Assembly: GCF_022712295.1 (NCBI RefSeq)
Contig: NZ_JALAGT010000132.1
Coordinates: 1-21,313, forward strand
DNA from: Galactobacter sp.
GTDB taxonomy: Bacteria > Actinomycetota > Actinomycetes > Actinomycetales > Micrococcaceae
DNA: 21,313 nt
Direction of reading: 5' to 3'
Shown here: in pieces, positions 13,757-21,176 of the stretch
Position numbering within the stretch: position 1 is the stretch's first letter
Layout of the letters: each line of letters starts with the position of its first letter
Notes under the pieces: generated by a model
Databases searched by the model: none
What the model was told of the DNA's origin: nothing
The model's input: only the letters and a program-made list of their open reading frames with translations
Made by a program: the position numbers and the translations under genes

Positions 13757-15031
13757 ATGAGCGAGCGCACCACCACCGAAGACCACCACCGTTCCGGGAC
13801 CTCCCGCGCCCACGCCGCACGGGCAGCGCGCGGCCTGGACCGTGGCAACCGTCCCCAGGTGCGCCCCACCGCTGAGGGCTGGAAGCAGCCCATGGGGCCC
13901 GACGGCCGCCCGCAGCTGCAGTTCGCTCAGCGCCCCCGCGTCTCCCAGCCGCCCAAGCACTTGGCCGACATGACCCTGGCCGAGCGCCAGGAGAAGATGA
14001 AGGAACTGGGACTCCCGGCGTTCCGCGCCAAGCAGGTCTCCACGCACTATTTCGTTCACCACACCACGGACCCAGAGGCCATGAGTGACCTCCCGAAGGA
14101 CCGTCGGCAGGAGATCGTCGATGCGTTCTTCCCGCCGCTGCTGACCGAGGTCAAGCGCCTGGTCACCGATGACGGTAAGACCATCAAGTTCCTCTGGAAG
14201 CTCTTCGACGGCGCCCTCGTGGAGTCCGTGCTGATGCGCTATTCCAACCGCATCACCCTGTGCATCTCCTCCCAGTGCGGCTGCGGCATGAACTGCCCAT
14301 TCTGCGCCACCGGCCAGAACGGCCTGACCCGCAACATGTCCTCCGCTGAGATCCTGGACCAGATCGTCCAGGCCAACCGCGTGATCGACGAAGGCGGCCT
14401 GGGCGCCAACCGCCACGTCAACGGCGAGCCCGAACGCGTGAACAACATCGTGTTCATGGGTATGGGCGAGCCGCTGGCCAACTACAAGCGCGTCATGAAC
14501 GCCGTGCACCGCATGGTCGCCGACGCCCCGGAGGGTCTGGCCATGTCAGCCCGCGGCATCACGATCTCCACCGTTGGTCTGGTCCCGGCCATCCGCAAGC
14601 TGGCCGACGAGGGGCTGCCCTTCACGTTTGCGCTGTCCCTGCACGCTCCTGATGACGAGCTGCGTGACGACCTGATCCCCGTGAACTCCCGCTGGAAGGT
14701 GGACGAGGCCCTGGACGCCGCTCACGAGTACTACCAGCGCACCGGCCGCCGCGTCTCCATCGAGTACGCGCTGATCAAGGACATGAACGATCACCCTTGG
14801 CGCGCGGATCTGCTCGCGGAGAAGCTCAACGCCCGTGGCCGCGGGTGGGTGCATGTGAACCCGATTCCGTTGAACCCCACCCCGGGTTCCATTTGGACCT
14901 CCTCCACGCGCAAGGCCACCATGGAGTTCATCGATCGCCTCGAGACCGCCGGCGTGCCGACCACGCTGCGTGACACGCGCGGCAAGGAGATCGACGGAGC
15001 CTGCGGTCAGCTGGCCGCGGCTAACGACTGA
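13757..15031 (+). CDS. rlmN: 23S rRNA (adenine-2503-C2)-methyltransferase RlmN
   Basis: A 424-aa radical SAM enzyme that methylates C2 of A2503 in 23S rRNA (and A37 in some tRNAs). The 4Fe-4S cluster motif CxxxCxxC is Cys176, Cys180 and Cys183 within QCGCGMNCPFCATG; the resolving Cys is near the C-terminus in EIDGACGQL (Cys416). Other family blocks are VFMGMGEPLANY, ISTVGLVPAI, LSLHAPDDELR, VSIEYALIKDMND and VNPIPLNPTPG. The N-terminus has about 60 extra residues, basic and Pro-rich (SRAHAARAARGLDRGNR), usual in Micrococcales. ATG 13757 has a -10 box but no Shine-Dalgarno. It is followed by trxA at 43 bp. Confidence 0.96.
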   Translation: MSERTTTEDHHRSGTSRAHAARAARGLDRGNRPQVRPTAEGWKQPMGPDGRPQLQFAQRPRVSQPPKHLADMTLAERQEKMKELGLPAFRAKQVSTHYFVHHTTDPEAMSDLPKDRRQEIVDAFFPPLLTEVKRLVTDDGKTIKFLWKLFDGALVESVLMRYSNRITLCISSQCGCGMNCPFCATGQNGLTRNMSSAEILDQIVQANRVIDEGGLGANRHVNGEPERVNNIVFMGMGEPLANYKRVMNAVHRMVADAPEGLAMSARGITISTVGLVPAIRKLADEGLPFTFALSLHAPDDELRDDLIPVNSRWKVDEALDAAHEYYQRTGRRVSIEYALIKDMNDHPWRADLLAEKLNARGRGWVHVNPIPLNPTPGSIWTSSTRKATMEFIDRLETAGVPTTLRDTRGKEIDGACGQLAAAND

Positions 15032-15074
15032 GAACCACCCGAACCCCACCACCGACCTGGAGGACACACACCGC

Positions 15075-15461
15075 ATGGCGACCATCGATCTGACCGAGGC
15101 AACGTTCGAACAGCACGTGACGGGCGAGGGCATTGTGCTCGTTGACTTCTGGGCCGAGTGGTGTGGTCCGTGCAAGCAGTTCTCCCCGATCTTCGAGTCG
15201 GTATCGGAGAACCACCCTGACATCACCTTCGGCAAGATCGACACCGAGGCGGAGCAGCGTCTTGCCGGTGCCGCCGGCATCTCCTCGATCCCTACGCTGA
15301 TGGCCTTCCGTGACGGTGTGCTGGTCTTCCGCGAGTCAGGCGCCTTCCCGGCGGCCGGCCTTGAGGACCTCATCTCCCAGGTGCAGCAGCTGGACATGGA
15401 GGAGATCCGCAAGGAAATCGCCGAGACCCAGGCAGAGAGCGACTCCGCTCAGGCCGAGTAG
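15075..15461 (+). CDS. trxA: Thioredoxin
   Basis: A 128-aa cytosolic dithiol-disulfide oxidoreductase reduced by thioredoxin reductase. The active site is WCGPC (29-33, redox Cys30 and Cys33), preceded by VLVDFWAEW; the cis-proline loop is SSIPTLM. Relative to the usual 105-110 residues there is an acidic C-terminal extension (MEEIRKEIAETQAESDSAQAE in two parts). The start is ATG 15075 with GGAGGAC at 15059-15065; the frame is open upstream but within rlmN. It lies 43 bp after rlmN and 26 bp before the next gene, so all three are probably one operon. Confidence 0.95.
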   Translation: MATIDLTEATFEQHVTGEGIVLVDFWAEWCGPCKQFSPIFESVSENHPDITFGKIDTEAEQRLAGAAGISSIPTLMAFRDGVLVFRESGAFPAAGLEDLISQVQQLDMEEIRKEIAETQAESDSAQAE

Positions 15462-15487
15462 GACCGACTCGGAGGAGGAGCCCAGTC

Positions 15488-16279
15488 TTGGACCCCAGAC
15501 GAGCCCGTAGTTTTCGTGAAGTGGCGCCCGAGTCCGTCCTCTTGGGCGGTGCAGGGGCCGCGATCCTGTTGCAGATCGCCGATCCGCGTGTTGGTCGGGG
15601 CGTGGCCGTTCACTCGGACTTCGTCCGCGACCCGCTGAAGCGGTTGTGGGGGACGCTGGACTACATCTACGCGGTGTCGCTGGGTTCTGATGCCCAACGC
15701 AGCCGCGTCGTGGAGCACGTCAACCACGCGCATTCCTATGTGCACGGACCCGCCACCGAAACCACGCCCGCCTATGATGCGGACGACGATGATGCCCGGC
15801 TCTGGGTCGCCATGACGCTGTGCCATTGCGGTACCGCCGCCTGGGAGGCCGTGCTCGGCGAGTTGCCGACGGACGTGCAGGATGAGGTGGTGCGCGGCTA
15901 TGGTGCGTTGGCTACGTCGCTGGGCGTGCCGTCGGACCTATGGTTCCGGGACCGGGCCTCGTTCGACGCAGCTTTCGCCGCGCGGCTGGCGGAATTGTCG
16001 GTGTCCGACGACGCCAGGCGAGTTGCGCACGGATTGTTGGCCGCCGACCACGCCCCGTTGTGGCTGCGTGCGGCCATGCCGTTGGTCAGATGGGCGACGG
16101 CCGGCCTGTTGCCCCCCGCCGTGCGGGCTGCATTCTCTCTGCCGCAATTGCGCTACACCCGCGCCACGGACCTGCTGTTCAGGACTTCCATCGGATTCAT
16201 CGGCAAGGTCTACCCGGTGCTGCCGGACCAGGTCCGTCAGGTCGTGGCCCGGGCCCGGCTGCGGTCGCTGACTGCCTGA
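15488..16279 (+). CDS. MpaB-family oxygenase (DUF2236)
   Basis: A 263-aa protein of the heme-dependent 'oxygenase MpaB' family, related to fungal MpaB and to rubber oxygenase (latex-clearing protein). Family-like stretches: EVAPESVLLGGAGAAILLQIADPRVG in two parts, RLWGTLDYIYAVSLG, 'VVEHVNHAHSYVHG' (the His-rich helix implicated in heme binding) and 'ARLWVAMTLCHCGTAAWEAV'. The C-terminal half has the usual helices ending YTRATDLLFRTSIGF. In this family cleavage of an alkene or terpenoid chain is known for a few members only, so substrate is unassigned. Start is TTG 15488 with a very strong ribosome-binding site, GGAGGAGGAG (15471-15480). It closes the rlmN-trxA operon. Confidence 0.83.
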   Translation: MDPRRARSFREVAPESVLLGGAGAAILLQIADPRVGRGVAVHSDFVRDPLKRLWGTLDYIYAVSLGSDAQRSRVVEHVNHAHSYVHGPATETTPAYDADDDDARLWVAMTLCHCGTAAWEAVLGELPTDVQDEVVRGYGALATSLGVPSDLWFRDRASFDAAFAARLAELSVSDDARRVAHGLLAADHAPLWLRAAMPLVRWATAGLLPPAVRAAFSLPQLRYTRATDLLFRTSIGFIGKVYPVLPDQVRQVVARARLRSLTA

Positions 16280-16296
16280 GGTCGGTAGAACTACAT

Positions 16297-16351
16297 AACG
16301 TCGGTGCCAGTGCTGCAGTCGTCGCCGACGGTGTGTCATCTGACCGACGTT
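16297..16351. promoter_or_regulatory. Inverted 9-bp sites upstream of the aminotransferase gene
   Basis: AACGTCGGT (16297-16305) and ACCGACGTT (16343-16351) are exact reverse complements, 37 bases apart; with neighbours the match extends to 11 of 12 (CATAACGTCGGT versus CACAACGTCGGT). They lie just upstream of the -10 box CAGAAT (16367-16372), so could be half-sites for a regulator, or the stem of a terminator for the mpaB-like gene. Confidence 0.35.
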
Positions 16352-16366
16352 GTGCTGGGAGTGGCC

Positions 16367-16372
16367 CAGAAT
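16367..16372 (+). promoter_or_regulatory. -10 box of the aminotransferase gene
   Basis: CAGAAT ends six bases before ATG 16379; the AGGGG in between is too close to the start to be a good Shine-Dalgarno, so a leaderless mRNA is likely. Confidence 0.4.
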
Positions 16373-16378
16373 AGGGGC

Positions 16379-17584
16379 ATGAGAACTGCTTCAGCCAGGG
16401 GACAGGTTCCGGCGTTCAAGGTCATGGACGTGCTCAGCCGGGTCGGCGAACTACGGGCCCAAGGCCGGGAAGTCCTGTCCCTCTGCGCAGGTGAACCCTC
16501 CAGCGGTCCTGCGCCGTCGGTGAACCAGGCAGCGGCAGAACTTCATGCGGGCGGTGAGGCCCTCAACTACACGCCGGCGGCGGGTCTGCCGGAGCTGCGA
16601 GAGGCCATCGCGGGCCACTATGAGCGCTGGTACGACACCGTGGTGGAACCCGGCGAGGTGTTGGTGACCACGGGTGCCTCCGGTGCCTTCGTCACCATGT
16701 TCCTCGCGGCGTTCGATGTCGGAGACCGAGTGGCGTTGGCGCGTCCGGGGTACCCGGCCTATCGCAACATCCTCACCAGCCTCGGGCTGGAGGTCGTGGA
16801 GATCCCTTGCGGACCCGAGACCCGCTACCAGCCCACCCCGGAACTTCTGGACCAGGCCACGGCCGAGCACGGGGAGCTGGCCGGCCTGGTCCTTGCGTCG
16901 CCGGCCAACCCCACAGGCACCATGGTGAACCGTGAGGAATTGGCCGCGCTGTCGAAGTGGTGCAACGACCGGGACGTTCTGTTGGTCAGCGACGAGATCT
17001 ACCACGGCATCACCTACCCAGCGCCGGAGCAGCCGGACCCGCGAGGGGTCAGCGCCCGAGAGTTCGGGGACACCGCCGTGGTCATCTCCTCGTTCTCCAA
17101 GTTCTGGGGTATGCCCGGGTGGAGAGTCGGGTGGGCGCTGCTGCCTCCGTATCTGCGCAAGAGCTCCGATGCACTGGCCGGGAACGTGGCCCTCTGCGCA
17201 CCCAGGAACGCCCAGGTCGCTGCGGTCCAGGCCTTCACCGAGGACGCCTATGCCTTCGGAGAGCAGCAGGTCAGCACCTATGCGCGCAACCGGGGGATCC
17301 TGCTGGACGCCGTGCCGAACTTGGGCTGGAGCGACGTTGCCCCCGCGGACGGAGCCTTCTACCTCTACGCCGACATCTCAAAGGTCCTCGGTCCGTACGC
17401 GGACTCCGCAGCCTGGTGTGCGGCGCTCCTGGAGGATCAGGGGGTGGCGTTGACCCCGGGCCTGGACTTCGACCCCGTAGCCGGCGGCAGCACCGTTCGG
17501 CTCTCCTTCGCCGCGAGTCAGGACACGGTGTCCCGTGCGGTGGGCCGCATCCTCGCCTTCCAGGAGTCCCTGCGGTTGTCCTGA
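16379..17584 (+). CDS. Class I/II pyridoxal-phosphate aminotransferase
   Basis: A 401-aa fold-type I aminotransferase. PLP-binding elements are visible: LVTTGASGAF (phosphate region), SPANPTG with Asn177, SDEIYHG with Asp205 and Tyr208, and the Schiff-base Lys241 in SFSKFWGMPGWRVGW; the substrate-carboxylate Arg is likely in RLSFA near the C-terminus. The N-terminal VLSLCAGEPSSG and 'LNYTPAAGLPELREAI' are standard for this group (aspartate/alanine/aromatic aminotransferases). Which amino acid it uses cannot be told. The start is ATG 16379; the frame extends to 16304 but upstream residues have no family similarity and a -10 box lies in between. It is probably a single-gene unit, followed by a 76-bp gap with a palindrome. 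Confidence 0.9.
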   Translation: MRTASARGQVPAFKVMDVLSRVGELRAQGREVLSLCAGEPSSGPAPSVNQAAAELHAGGEALNYTPAAGLPELREAIAGHYERWYDTVVEPGEVLVTTGASGAFVTMFLAAFDVGDRVALARPGYPAYRNILTSLGLEVVEIPCGPETRYQPTPELLDQATAEHGELAGLVLASPANPTGTMVNREELAALSKWCNDRDVLLVSDEIYHGITYPAPEQPDPRGVSAREFGDTAVVISSFSKFWGMPGWRVGWALLPPYLRKSSDALAGNVALCAPRNAQVAAVQAFTEDAYAFGEQQVSTYARNRGILLDAVPNLGWSDVAPADGAFYLYADISKVLGPYADSAAWCAALLEDQGVALTPGLDFDPVAGGSTVRLSFAASQDTVSRAVGRILAFQESLRLS

Positions 17585-17587
17585 GGC

Positions 17588-17601
17588 ATGACACTTGTCA
17601 T
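17588..17601. promoter_or_regulatory. Palindromic operator candidate for the ABC exporter operon
   Basis: ATGACACTTGTCAT has perfect 6-bp arms (ATGACA/TGTCAT) around CT. A further GTGACA (17611-17616) lies ten bases on. The site is between the aminotransferase stop and the exporter start at 17661, a natural position for binding of the LuxR-type regulator encoded at the end of the same cluster. Confidence 0.4.
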
Positions 17602-17660
17602 TGTGAAGTCGTGACAGCCCACGCAGCGCGGTGACGAGGTTGCGCAGTTGACTGGTGGAC

Positions 17661-18656
17661 ATGAACACCACCGGCACCAAAACCAAAGCAGGCTCATCGG
17701 GCCCGGCCATCTTGGCCCAGGGGCTGAGTAAGAGATTCGGGCAGGTCAAGGCGGTCACCGGGCTGGACCTCAGCATCGAAGCCGGAGAGATCGTCGCCTT
17801 CCTTGGCCCCAACGGGGCCGGGAAGACCACCACAGTGGACATGATGCTGGGACTCAGCGACGCGTCGTCGGGCACAGTGGAGGTCTTGGGCGGACCGCCG
17901 CGGAAGGCGGCCGGCGCGGGCCGCATCGCGGCGGTACTGCAGACCGGAGGCCTGCTGCGTGACCTCTCCGTGCGGGAGACCGTCACGGCGATCGCCTCCA
18001 TGTTCAAGGCCTCCGATCGCGTGCCGGACGTGCTGGCCCGGGCGGACCTGAACGGCATCGCCAAACGCCGCGTGGGGAAGTGCTCAGGCGGTGAGCAACA
18101 GCGTCTCAAGTTCGCGCTGGCGCTGCTGCCTGACCCGGATGTGCTGATCCTGGACGAGCCCACGGCGGGGATGGACGTCAACGCACGGCGTCACTTCTGG
18201 GAGGTCATGCAGGCCGACGCCGAGGCGGGTCGCACCGTCGTCTTCGCCACGCACTATCTCGAGGAAGCCGAGCAGTACGCGGCGCGGACCGTGGTGATGA
18301 ACCACGGCCGGCTGATCGCGGACGCACCCACTCGGAAACTGCGCTCCTCCCTGGGCGGACGAACGATCACGGCCCTGATTCCAGGGACCGCGCTGGATCG
18401 GTTGCGCGGCGCTCCGGGGGTCAGCCAGCTTCACGTGCCTGCGGCAGAGACGCTCGCCGGCGAGAGCCTGCGGATCGAGCTGCGGGCCGAGGACTCGGAC
18501 GCCGTGGCCAGGTTGCTGCTCAACGAGCTGGGAGGATCCGACCTGCGGATCGCGGAGCCCAGCCTGGAGGCAGCCTTCACCGAACTCACCACAGGATCCA
18601 AGGCGGCCCGTGAGCCGTCCGACGGGTCCGACGAGAGCACCAGGAGCGCGTCATGA
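17661..18656 (+). CDS. ABC exporter ATP-binding subunit
   Basis: A 331-aa ABC-2-type ATPase (DrrA/CcmA/LnrL-like). Motifs: Walker A GPNGAGKT, Q-loop region VLQTGGLL, signature CSGGEQQR (LSGGQ with Cys and Glu changes), Walker B VLILDEPT, D-loop AGMD and H-loop ATHYLEEAE. A C-terminal region of about 110 residues follows the nucleotide-binding domain and ends Ser/Asp-rich. Energises export of an unknown substrate, probably a lipid, peptide or antimicrobial. The start is ATG 17661; an in-frame GTG at 17655 is possible and the ribosome-binding site is weak in either case. It overlaps the permease gene as ATGA. Confidence 0.92.
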   Translation: MNTTGTKTKAGSSGPAILAQGLSKRFGQVKAVTGLDLSIEAGEIVAFLGPNGAGKTTTVDMMLGLSDASSGTVEVLGGPPRKAAGAGRIAAVLQTGGLLRDLSVRETVTAIASMFKASDRVPDVLARADLNGIAKRRVGKCSGGEQQRLKFALALLPDPDVLILDEPTAGMDVNARRHFWEVMQADAEAGRTVVFATHYLEEAEQYAARTVVMNHGRLIADAPTRKLRSSLGGRTITALIPGTALDRLRGAPGVSQLHVPAAETLAGESLRIELRAEDSDAVARLLLNELGGSDLRIAEPSLEAAFTELTTGSKAAREPSDGSDESTRSAS

Positions 18657-19408
18657 GTTTCTCAGTCACCTACCTGCGCATCGAGCTGCTGCGCCAACTG
18701 CGCGACGGCTTCACCCTCGCCTTCACCCTGGCGTTGCCCGCCGTCATGTACCTGATCTTCGGCGCGGGAGCCGAATGGGGCGCCATCCGCATCGGTTCCG
18801 GCAACGTGGCCTTCTCCGTCATGGTGTCCATGGGGGCCTACGGTTGCGTCACCGCCATGACCTCGTTGACCGCCTCTTCCGCGGCGGAATCCGCGCAAGG
18901 TTGGGGTCGACAACTGGCCATGACCCCGCTGGGCAACGGCGGCTACACCCTGACCAAGGTCTTGGTCGCGTTGTCCTACTCGGTGCTCTCCATCGTGGTG
19001 GTCTACCTGATCGGCGCTTTCACGGGGGCGGAGGTGGACGACACCTGGCGCTGGTTCGCCTGTGCAGGGATCACGCTGGGGCTCGGGTCCATCTACGGTC
19101 TCTATGGACTGGCGGTCGGCCTGATCTTCAAGTCAGACACCGCCACCGGGTTGGCCTCGGCCCTGCTGACCTTCTTCGCCTTCTTCGGCAACGTGTTCAT
19201 GCCGCTGTCGGGGGTCATGCTCACGATTGCCCACTACACCCCGCTCTACGGTGTGGTGGCGCTGGCCAGGTGGCCGCTGACCGCCGGCGCGGTGGACGAG
19301 ACGCTGACCGATCCACTGTGGCAGCCCGTGCTGAACGTCGTGGTGTGGGCCGTGATCTTCCTCTTCCTGGCCCTCTGGGGAGTGAAGCGGACCCGGAGCC
19401 GGAAGTGA
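18653..19408 (+). CDS. ABC-2-type exporter permease
   Basis: A 251-aa membrane subunit partnering the preceding ATPase. Six hydrophobic stretches: FTLAFTLALPAVMYLIFGAG, a segment around FSVMVSMGAYGCVTAMTS, VALSYSVLSIVVVYLIGAF, ITLGLGSIYGLYGLAVGLI, SALLTFFAFFGNVFMPLSG and VLNVVVWAVIFLFLALWG. Length and layout fit the short ABC-2 family (DrrB/YvfS-like). It ends in a basic KRTRSRK tail. The ATG overlaps the ATPase stop by four bases (ATGA), so translation is coupled. A homodimer would be expected since only one permease is present. Confidence 0.92.
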   Translation: MSFSVTYLRIELLRQLRDGFTLAFTLALPAVMYLIFGAGAEWGAIRIGSGNVAFSVMVSMGAYGCVTAMTSLTASSAAESAQGWGRQLAMTPLGNGGYTLTKVLVALSYSVLSIVVVYLIGAFTGAEVDDTWRWFACAGITLGLGSIYGLYGLAVGLIFKSDTATGLASALLTFFAFFGNVFMPLSGVMLTIAHYTPLYGVVALARWPLTAGAVDETLTDPLWQPVLNVVVWAVIFLFLALWGVKRTRSRK

Positions 19409-19435
19409 GCCGAGGTCCTGGACGGCCCAAGTCGA

Positions 19436-19441
19436 TAGGCT
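19436..19441 (+). promoter_or_regulatory. -10 box before the histidine kinase gene
   Basis: TAGGCT lies eight bases before ATG 19450, within the 41-bp gap after the permease. No Shine-Dalgarno is seen, so the kinase-regulator pair may have its own leaderless promoter besides read-through from the exporter genes. Confidence 0.4.
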
Positions 19442-19449
19442 TCTGAACC

Positions 19450-20577
19450 ATGAACCATCTGCAGGCCTCACAGGAGCAGGACGTGGAACGGGGCGGCGCC
19501 CCGTGGACGCGCTACTCCTGGGTGATGGCGGCCTTGTGGCTGATGTTCATCTTCTACCCGGCCTCGGCACTGGTCTCGAGCCCCGCGTCAGGATCGGAAC
19601 GGATCCTGGGGTGGACCGGGCTGGTGGCATTCGTGGTCCTGTACCTGCTTGCCTTCCGACTGGGGCACAACACCGGGGTATCCGGTGCTGCCCCGCTGCC
19701 CCGCACGTGGTGGCTCTTCAGCGCTGCGGTGTTCTCCGTGCTGCTGACGATCCCCGCGATAGGGGACGGTGCCTTCAGCTTCTTGCCGTTCGTGGTCACC
19801 ATCCCCGCATACCAACTCAGTCGCTGGTTCTTCTACGCCGTCGCTGCGGTCTCCGTTCTTGGGTTGGCCGGTTACGTCATGGTGACGGGAACCTGGGCCG
19901 AGAACATCGCACTCCTGATCATCCTGGTGGTCCTGTGCATGGTGCATACCGTCACCACGTGGTTGATCGGGCGATCCGTCGAGGCGGAACGGTTGTCCCG
20001 CGATCTGGTGGCCAGCGAGGAGCGAGAAACGCTGGCCCGGGACGTGCACGATCTGCTTGGGCACTCCCTCACAGTGGTGAAGCTGAAGGCCGAACTCGCC
20101 AGGAAGCTCATACGCAAGGACCCGGACCGGGCCGAGCGGGAGCTGGCGGAACTGGACACCCTCGTGGCGGAGGCCATCTCCGGGGTCAGGGCCACCGTCA
20201 CTGGGCTGCGCACGGAGGGGTTGCCCGCACAACTGGCTTCCGCGACCACGGCCATGGAACAGGCCGGTATCGCGGTGGACGTCCGGGGCGACGAGGCGAA
20301 GCTCTCCGCGGCTCAGTCCCTGGTGACGGCCTGGATCCTGCGGGAGGCGACCACCAATACCTTGCGCCACGCCCAAGCGAGCCGTGTCTGCATCGGGTTC
20401 CGTCCCGGGGCCTTCAGTTTCGAAGATGACGGTGTGGGATTGGCGGCGGGCGACGTCGGCGAACCGGACGGTAACGGCCTGCGTGGGATGAAGGAACGTG
20501 CCACGGTGGCCGGAGCGGAACTCGGAGTCGGGGTCTCCCATGATCTCGGCGGGACCAGAGTGGAGCTGACATGGTGA
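19450..20577 (+). CDS. DesK/NarL-type sensor histidine kinase
   Basis: A 375-aa membrane kinase. The N-terminal part has about five to six hydrophobic helices (for example WVMAALWLMFIFYPASALV, ILGWTGLVAFVVLYLLAF, LLIILVVLCMVHTVTTWLI), then the HisKA_3 dimerisation domain with phospho-acceptor His200 (ERETLARDVHDLLGHSL) and a HATPase domain with N-box REATTNTLRHA, G1 box DDGVGL and the late GNGLRGMKER. It senses an unknown signal through the membrane helices; small-loop kinases of this type often sense membrane state or antimicrobials bound by the neighbouring exporter. The stop overlaps the regulator gene by seven bases (ATGGTGA). A -10 box precedes ATG 19450. Confidence 0.93.
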   Translation: MNHLQASQEQDVERGGAPWTRYSWVMAALWLMFIFYPASALVSSPASGSERILGWTGLVAFVVLYLLAFRLGHNTGVSGAAPLPRTWWLFSAAVFSVLLTIPAIGDGAFSFLPFVVTIPAYQLSRWFFYAVAAVSVLGLAGYVMVTGTWAENIALLIILVVLCMVHTVTTWLIGRSVEAERLSRDLVASEERETLARDVHDLLGHSLTVVKLKAELARKLIRKDPDRAERELAELDTLVAEAISGVRATVTGLRTEGLPAQLASATTAMEQAGIAVDVRGDEAKLSAAQSLVTAWILREATTNTLRHAQASRVCIGFRPGAFSFEDDGVGLAAGDVGEPDGNGLRGMKERATVAGAELGVGVSHDLGGTRVELTW

Positions 20578-21176
20578 CCCTGATGCTGGTGGACGACCAG
20601 GCCATGGTTCGTGGTGCACTCGGAGCCCTGCTGGACCTTGAGGACGACCTCGAGGTCGTGGCCCAGGCCGCGGATGCCGACTCAGCGGTGTCCCGGGCGG
20701 CCGAGGTGAAGCCGGACGTGTGCCTCATGGACATCCAACTGGCAGGCGAGGACGGGATCGCGGCCACGCCTCGCGTGATCGCGGCCAGTCCGGGGACTCG
20801 GGTGTTGATCGTGACGACCTTCGCCCGGCCCGGCTATCTTCGTGCCGCGCTGGAGGCGGGTGCCAGCGGCTTCGTGGTCAAGGATGCGCCGGCTGAGGAG
20901 CTGGCCGATGCCGTCAGACGGGTCCATACCGGTCTGCGCGTGGTGGATCCGGCGCTGGCCGAGGAGTCGCTGTTCGCGGGGGCGAGTCCGCTCACCGACC
21001 GGGAGGCCGAATTGCTTCGACTTGCGTTGGAAGGCATATCAGTGGCGGACATGGCGACGCGCGTGCATCTTTCTGCAGGGACCGTCCGCAACCACCTTTC
21101 CGCCGCCATCGGCAAGACGGGCAGCGAGAACCGGGCGCAGGCTGCCAGGCAGGCACGCGAGAAGGGATGGATCTAG
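20571..21176 (+). CDS. LuxR-family response regulator
   Basis: A 201-aa NarL/DesR-type regulator. The receiver domain has acidic pocket Asp8-Asp9, phosphorylation site Asp54 (CLMDIQL) and the conserved Lys in FVVKDA; the C-terminal helix-turn-helix is LTDREAELLRLALEGISVADMA with the recognition helix in LSAGTVRNHLSAA. It would be phosphorylated by the upstream kinase and probably controls the exporter genes. It ends GWI then TAG at 21174-21176. The length is normal, so the end looks natural, but the stop lies exactly at the junction with an IS630-type element, of which the G of TAG is probably the first base; the native last residues could have been altered. Confidence 0.93.
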   Translation: MVTLMLVDDQAMVRGALGALLDLEDDLEVVAQAADADSAVSRAAEVKPDVCLMDIQLAGEDGIAATPRVIAASPGTRVLIVTTFARPGYLRAALEAGASGFVVKDAPAEELADAVRRVHTGLRVVDPALAEESLFAGASPLTDREAELLRLALEGISVADMATRVHLSAGTVRNHLSAAIGKTGSENRAQAARQAREKGWI

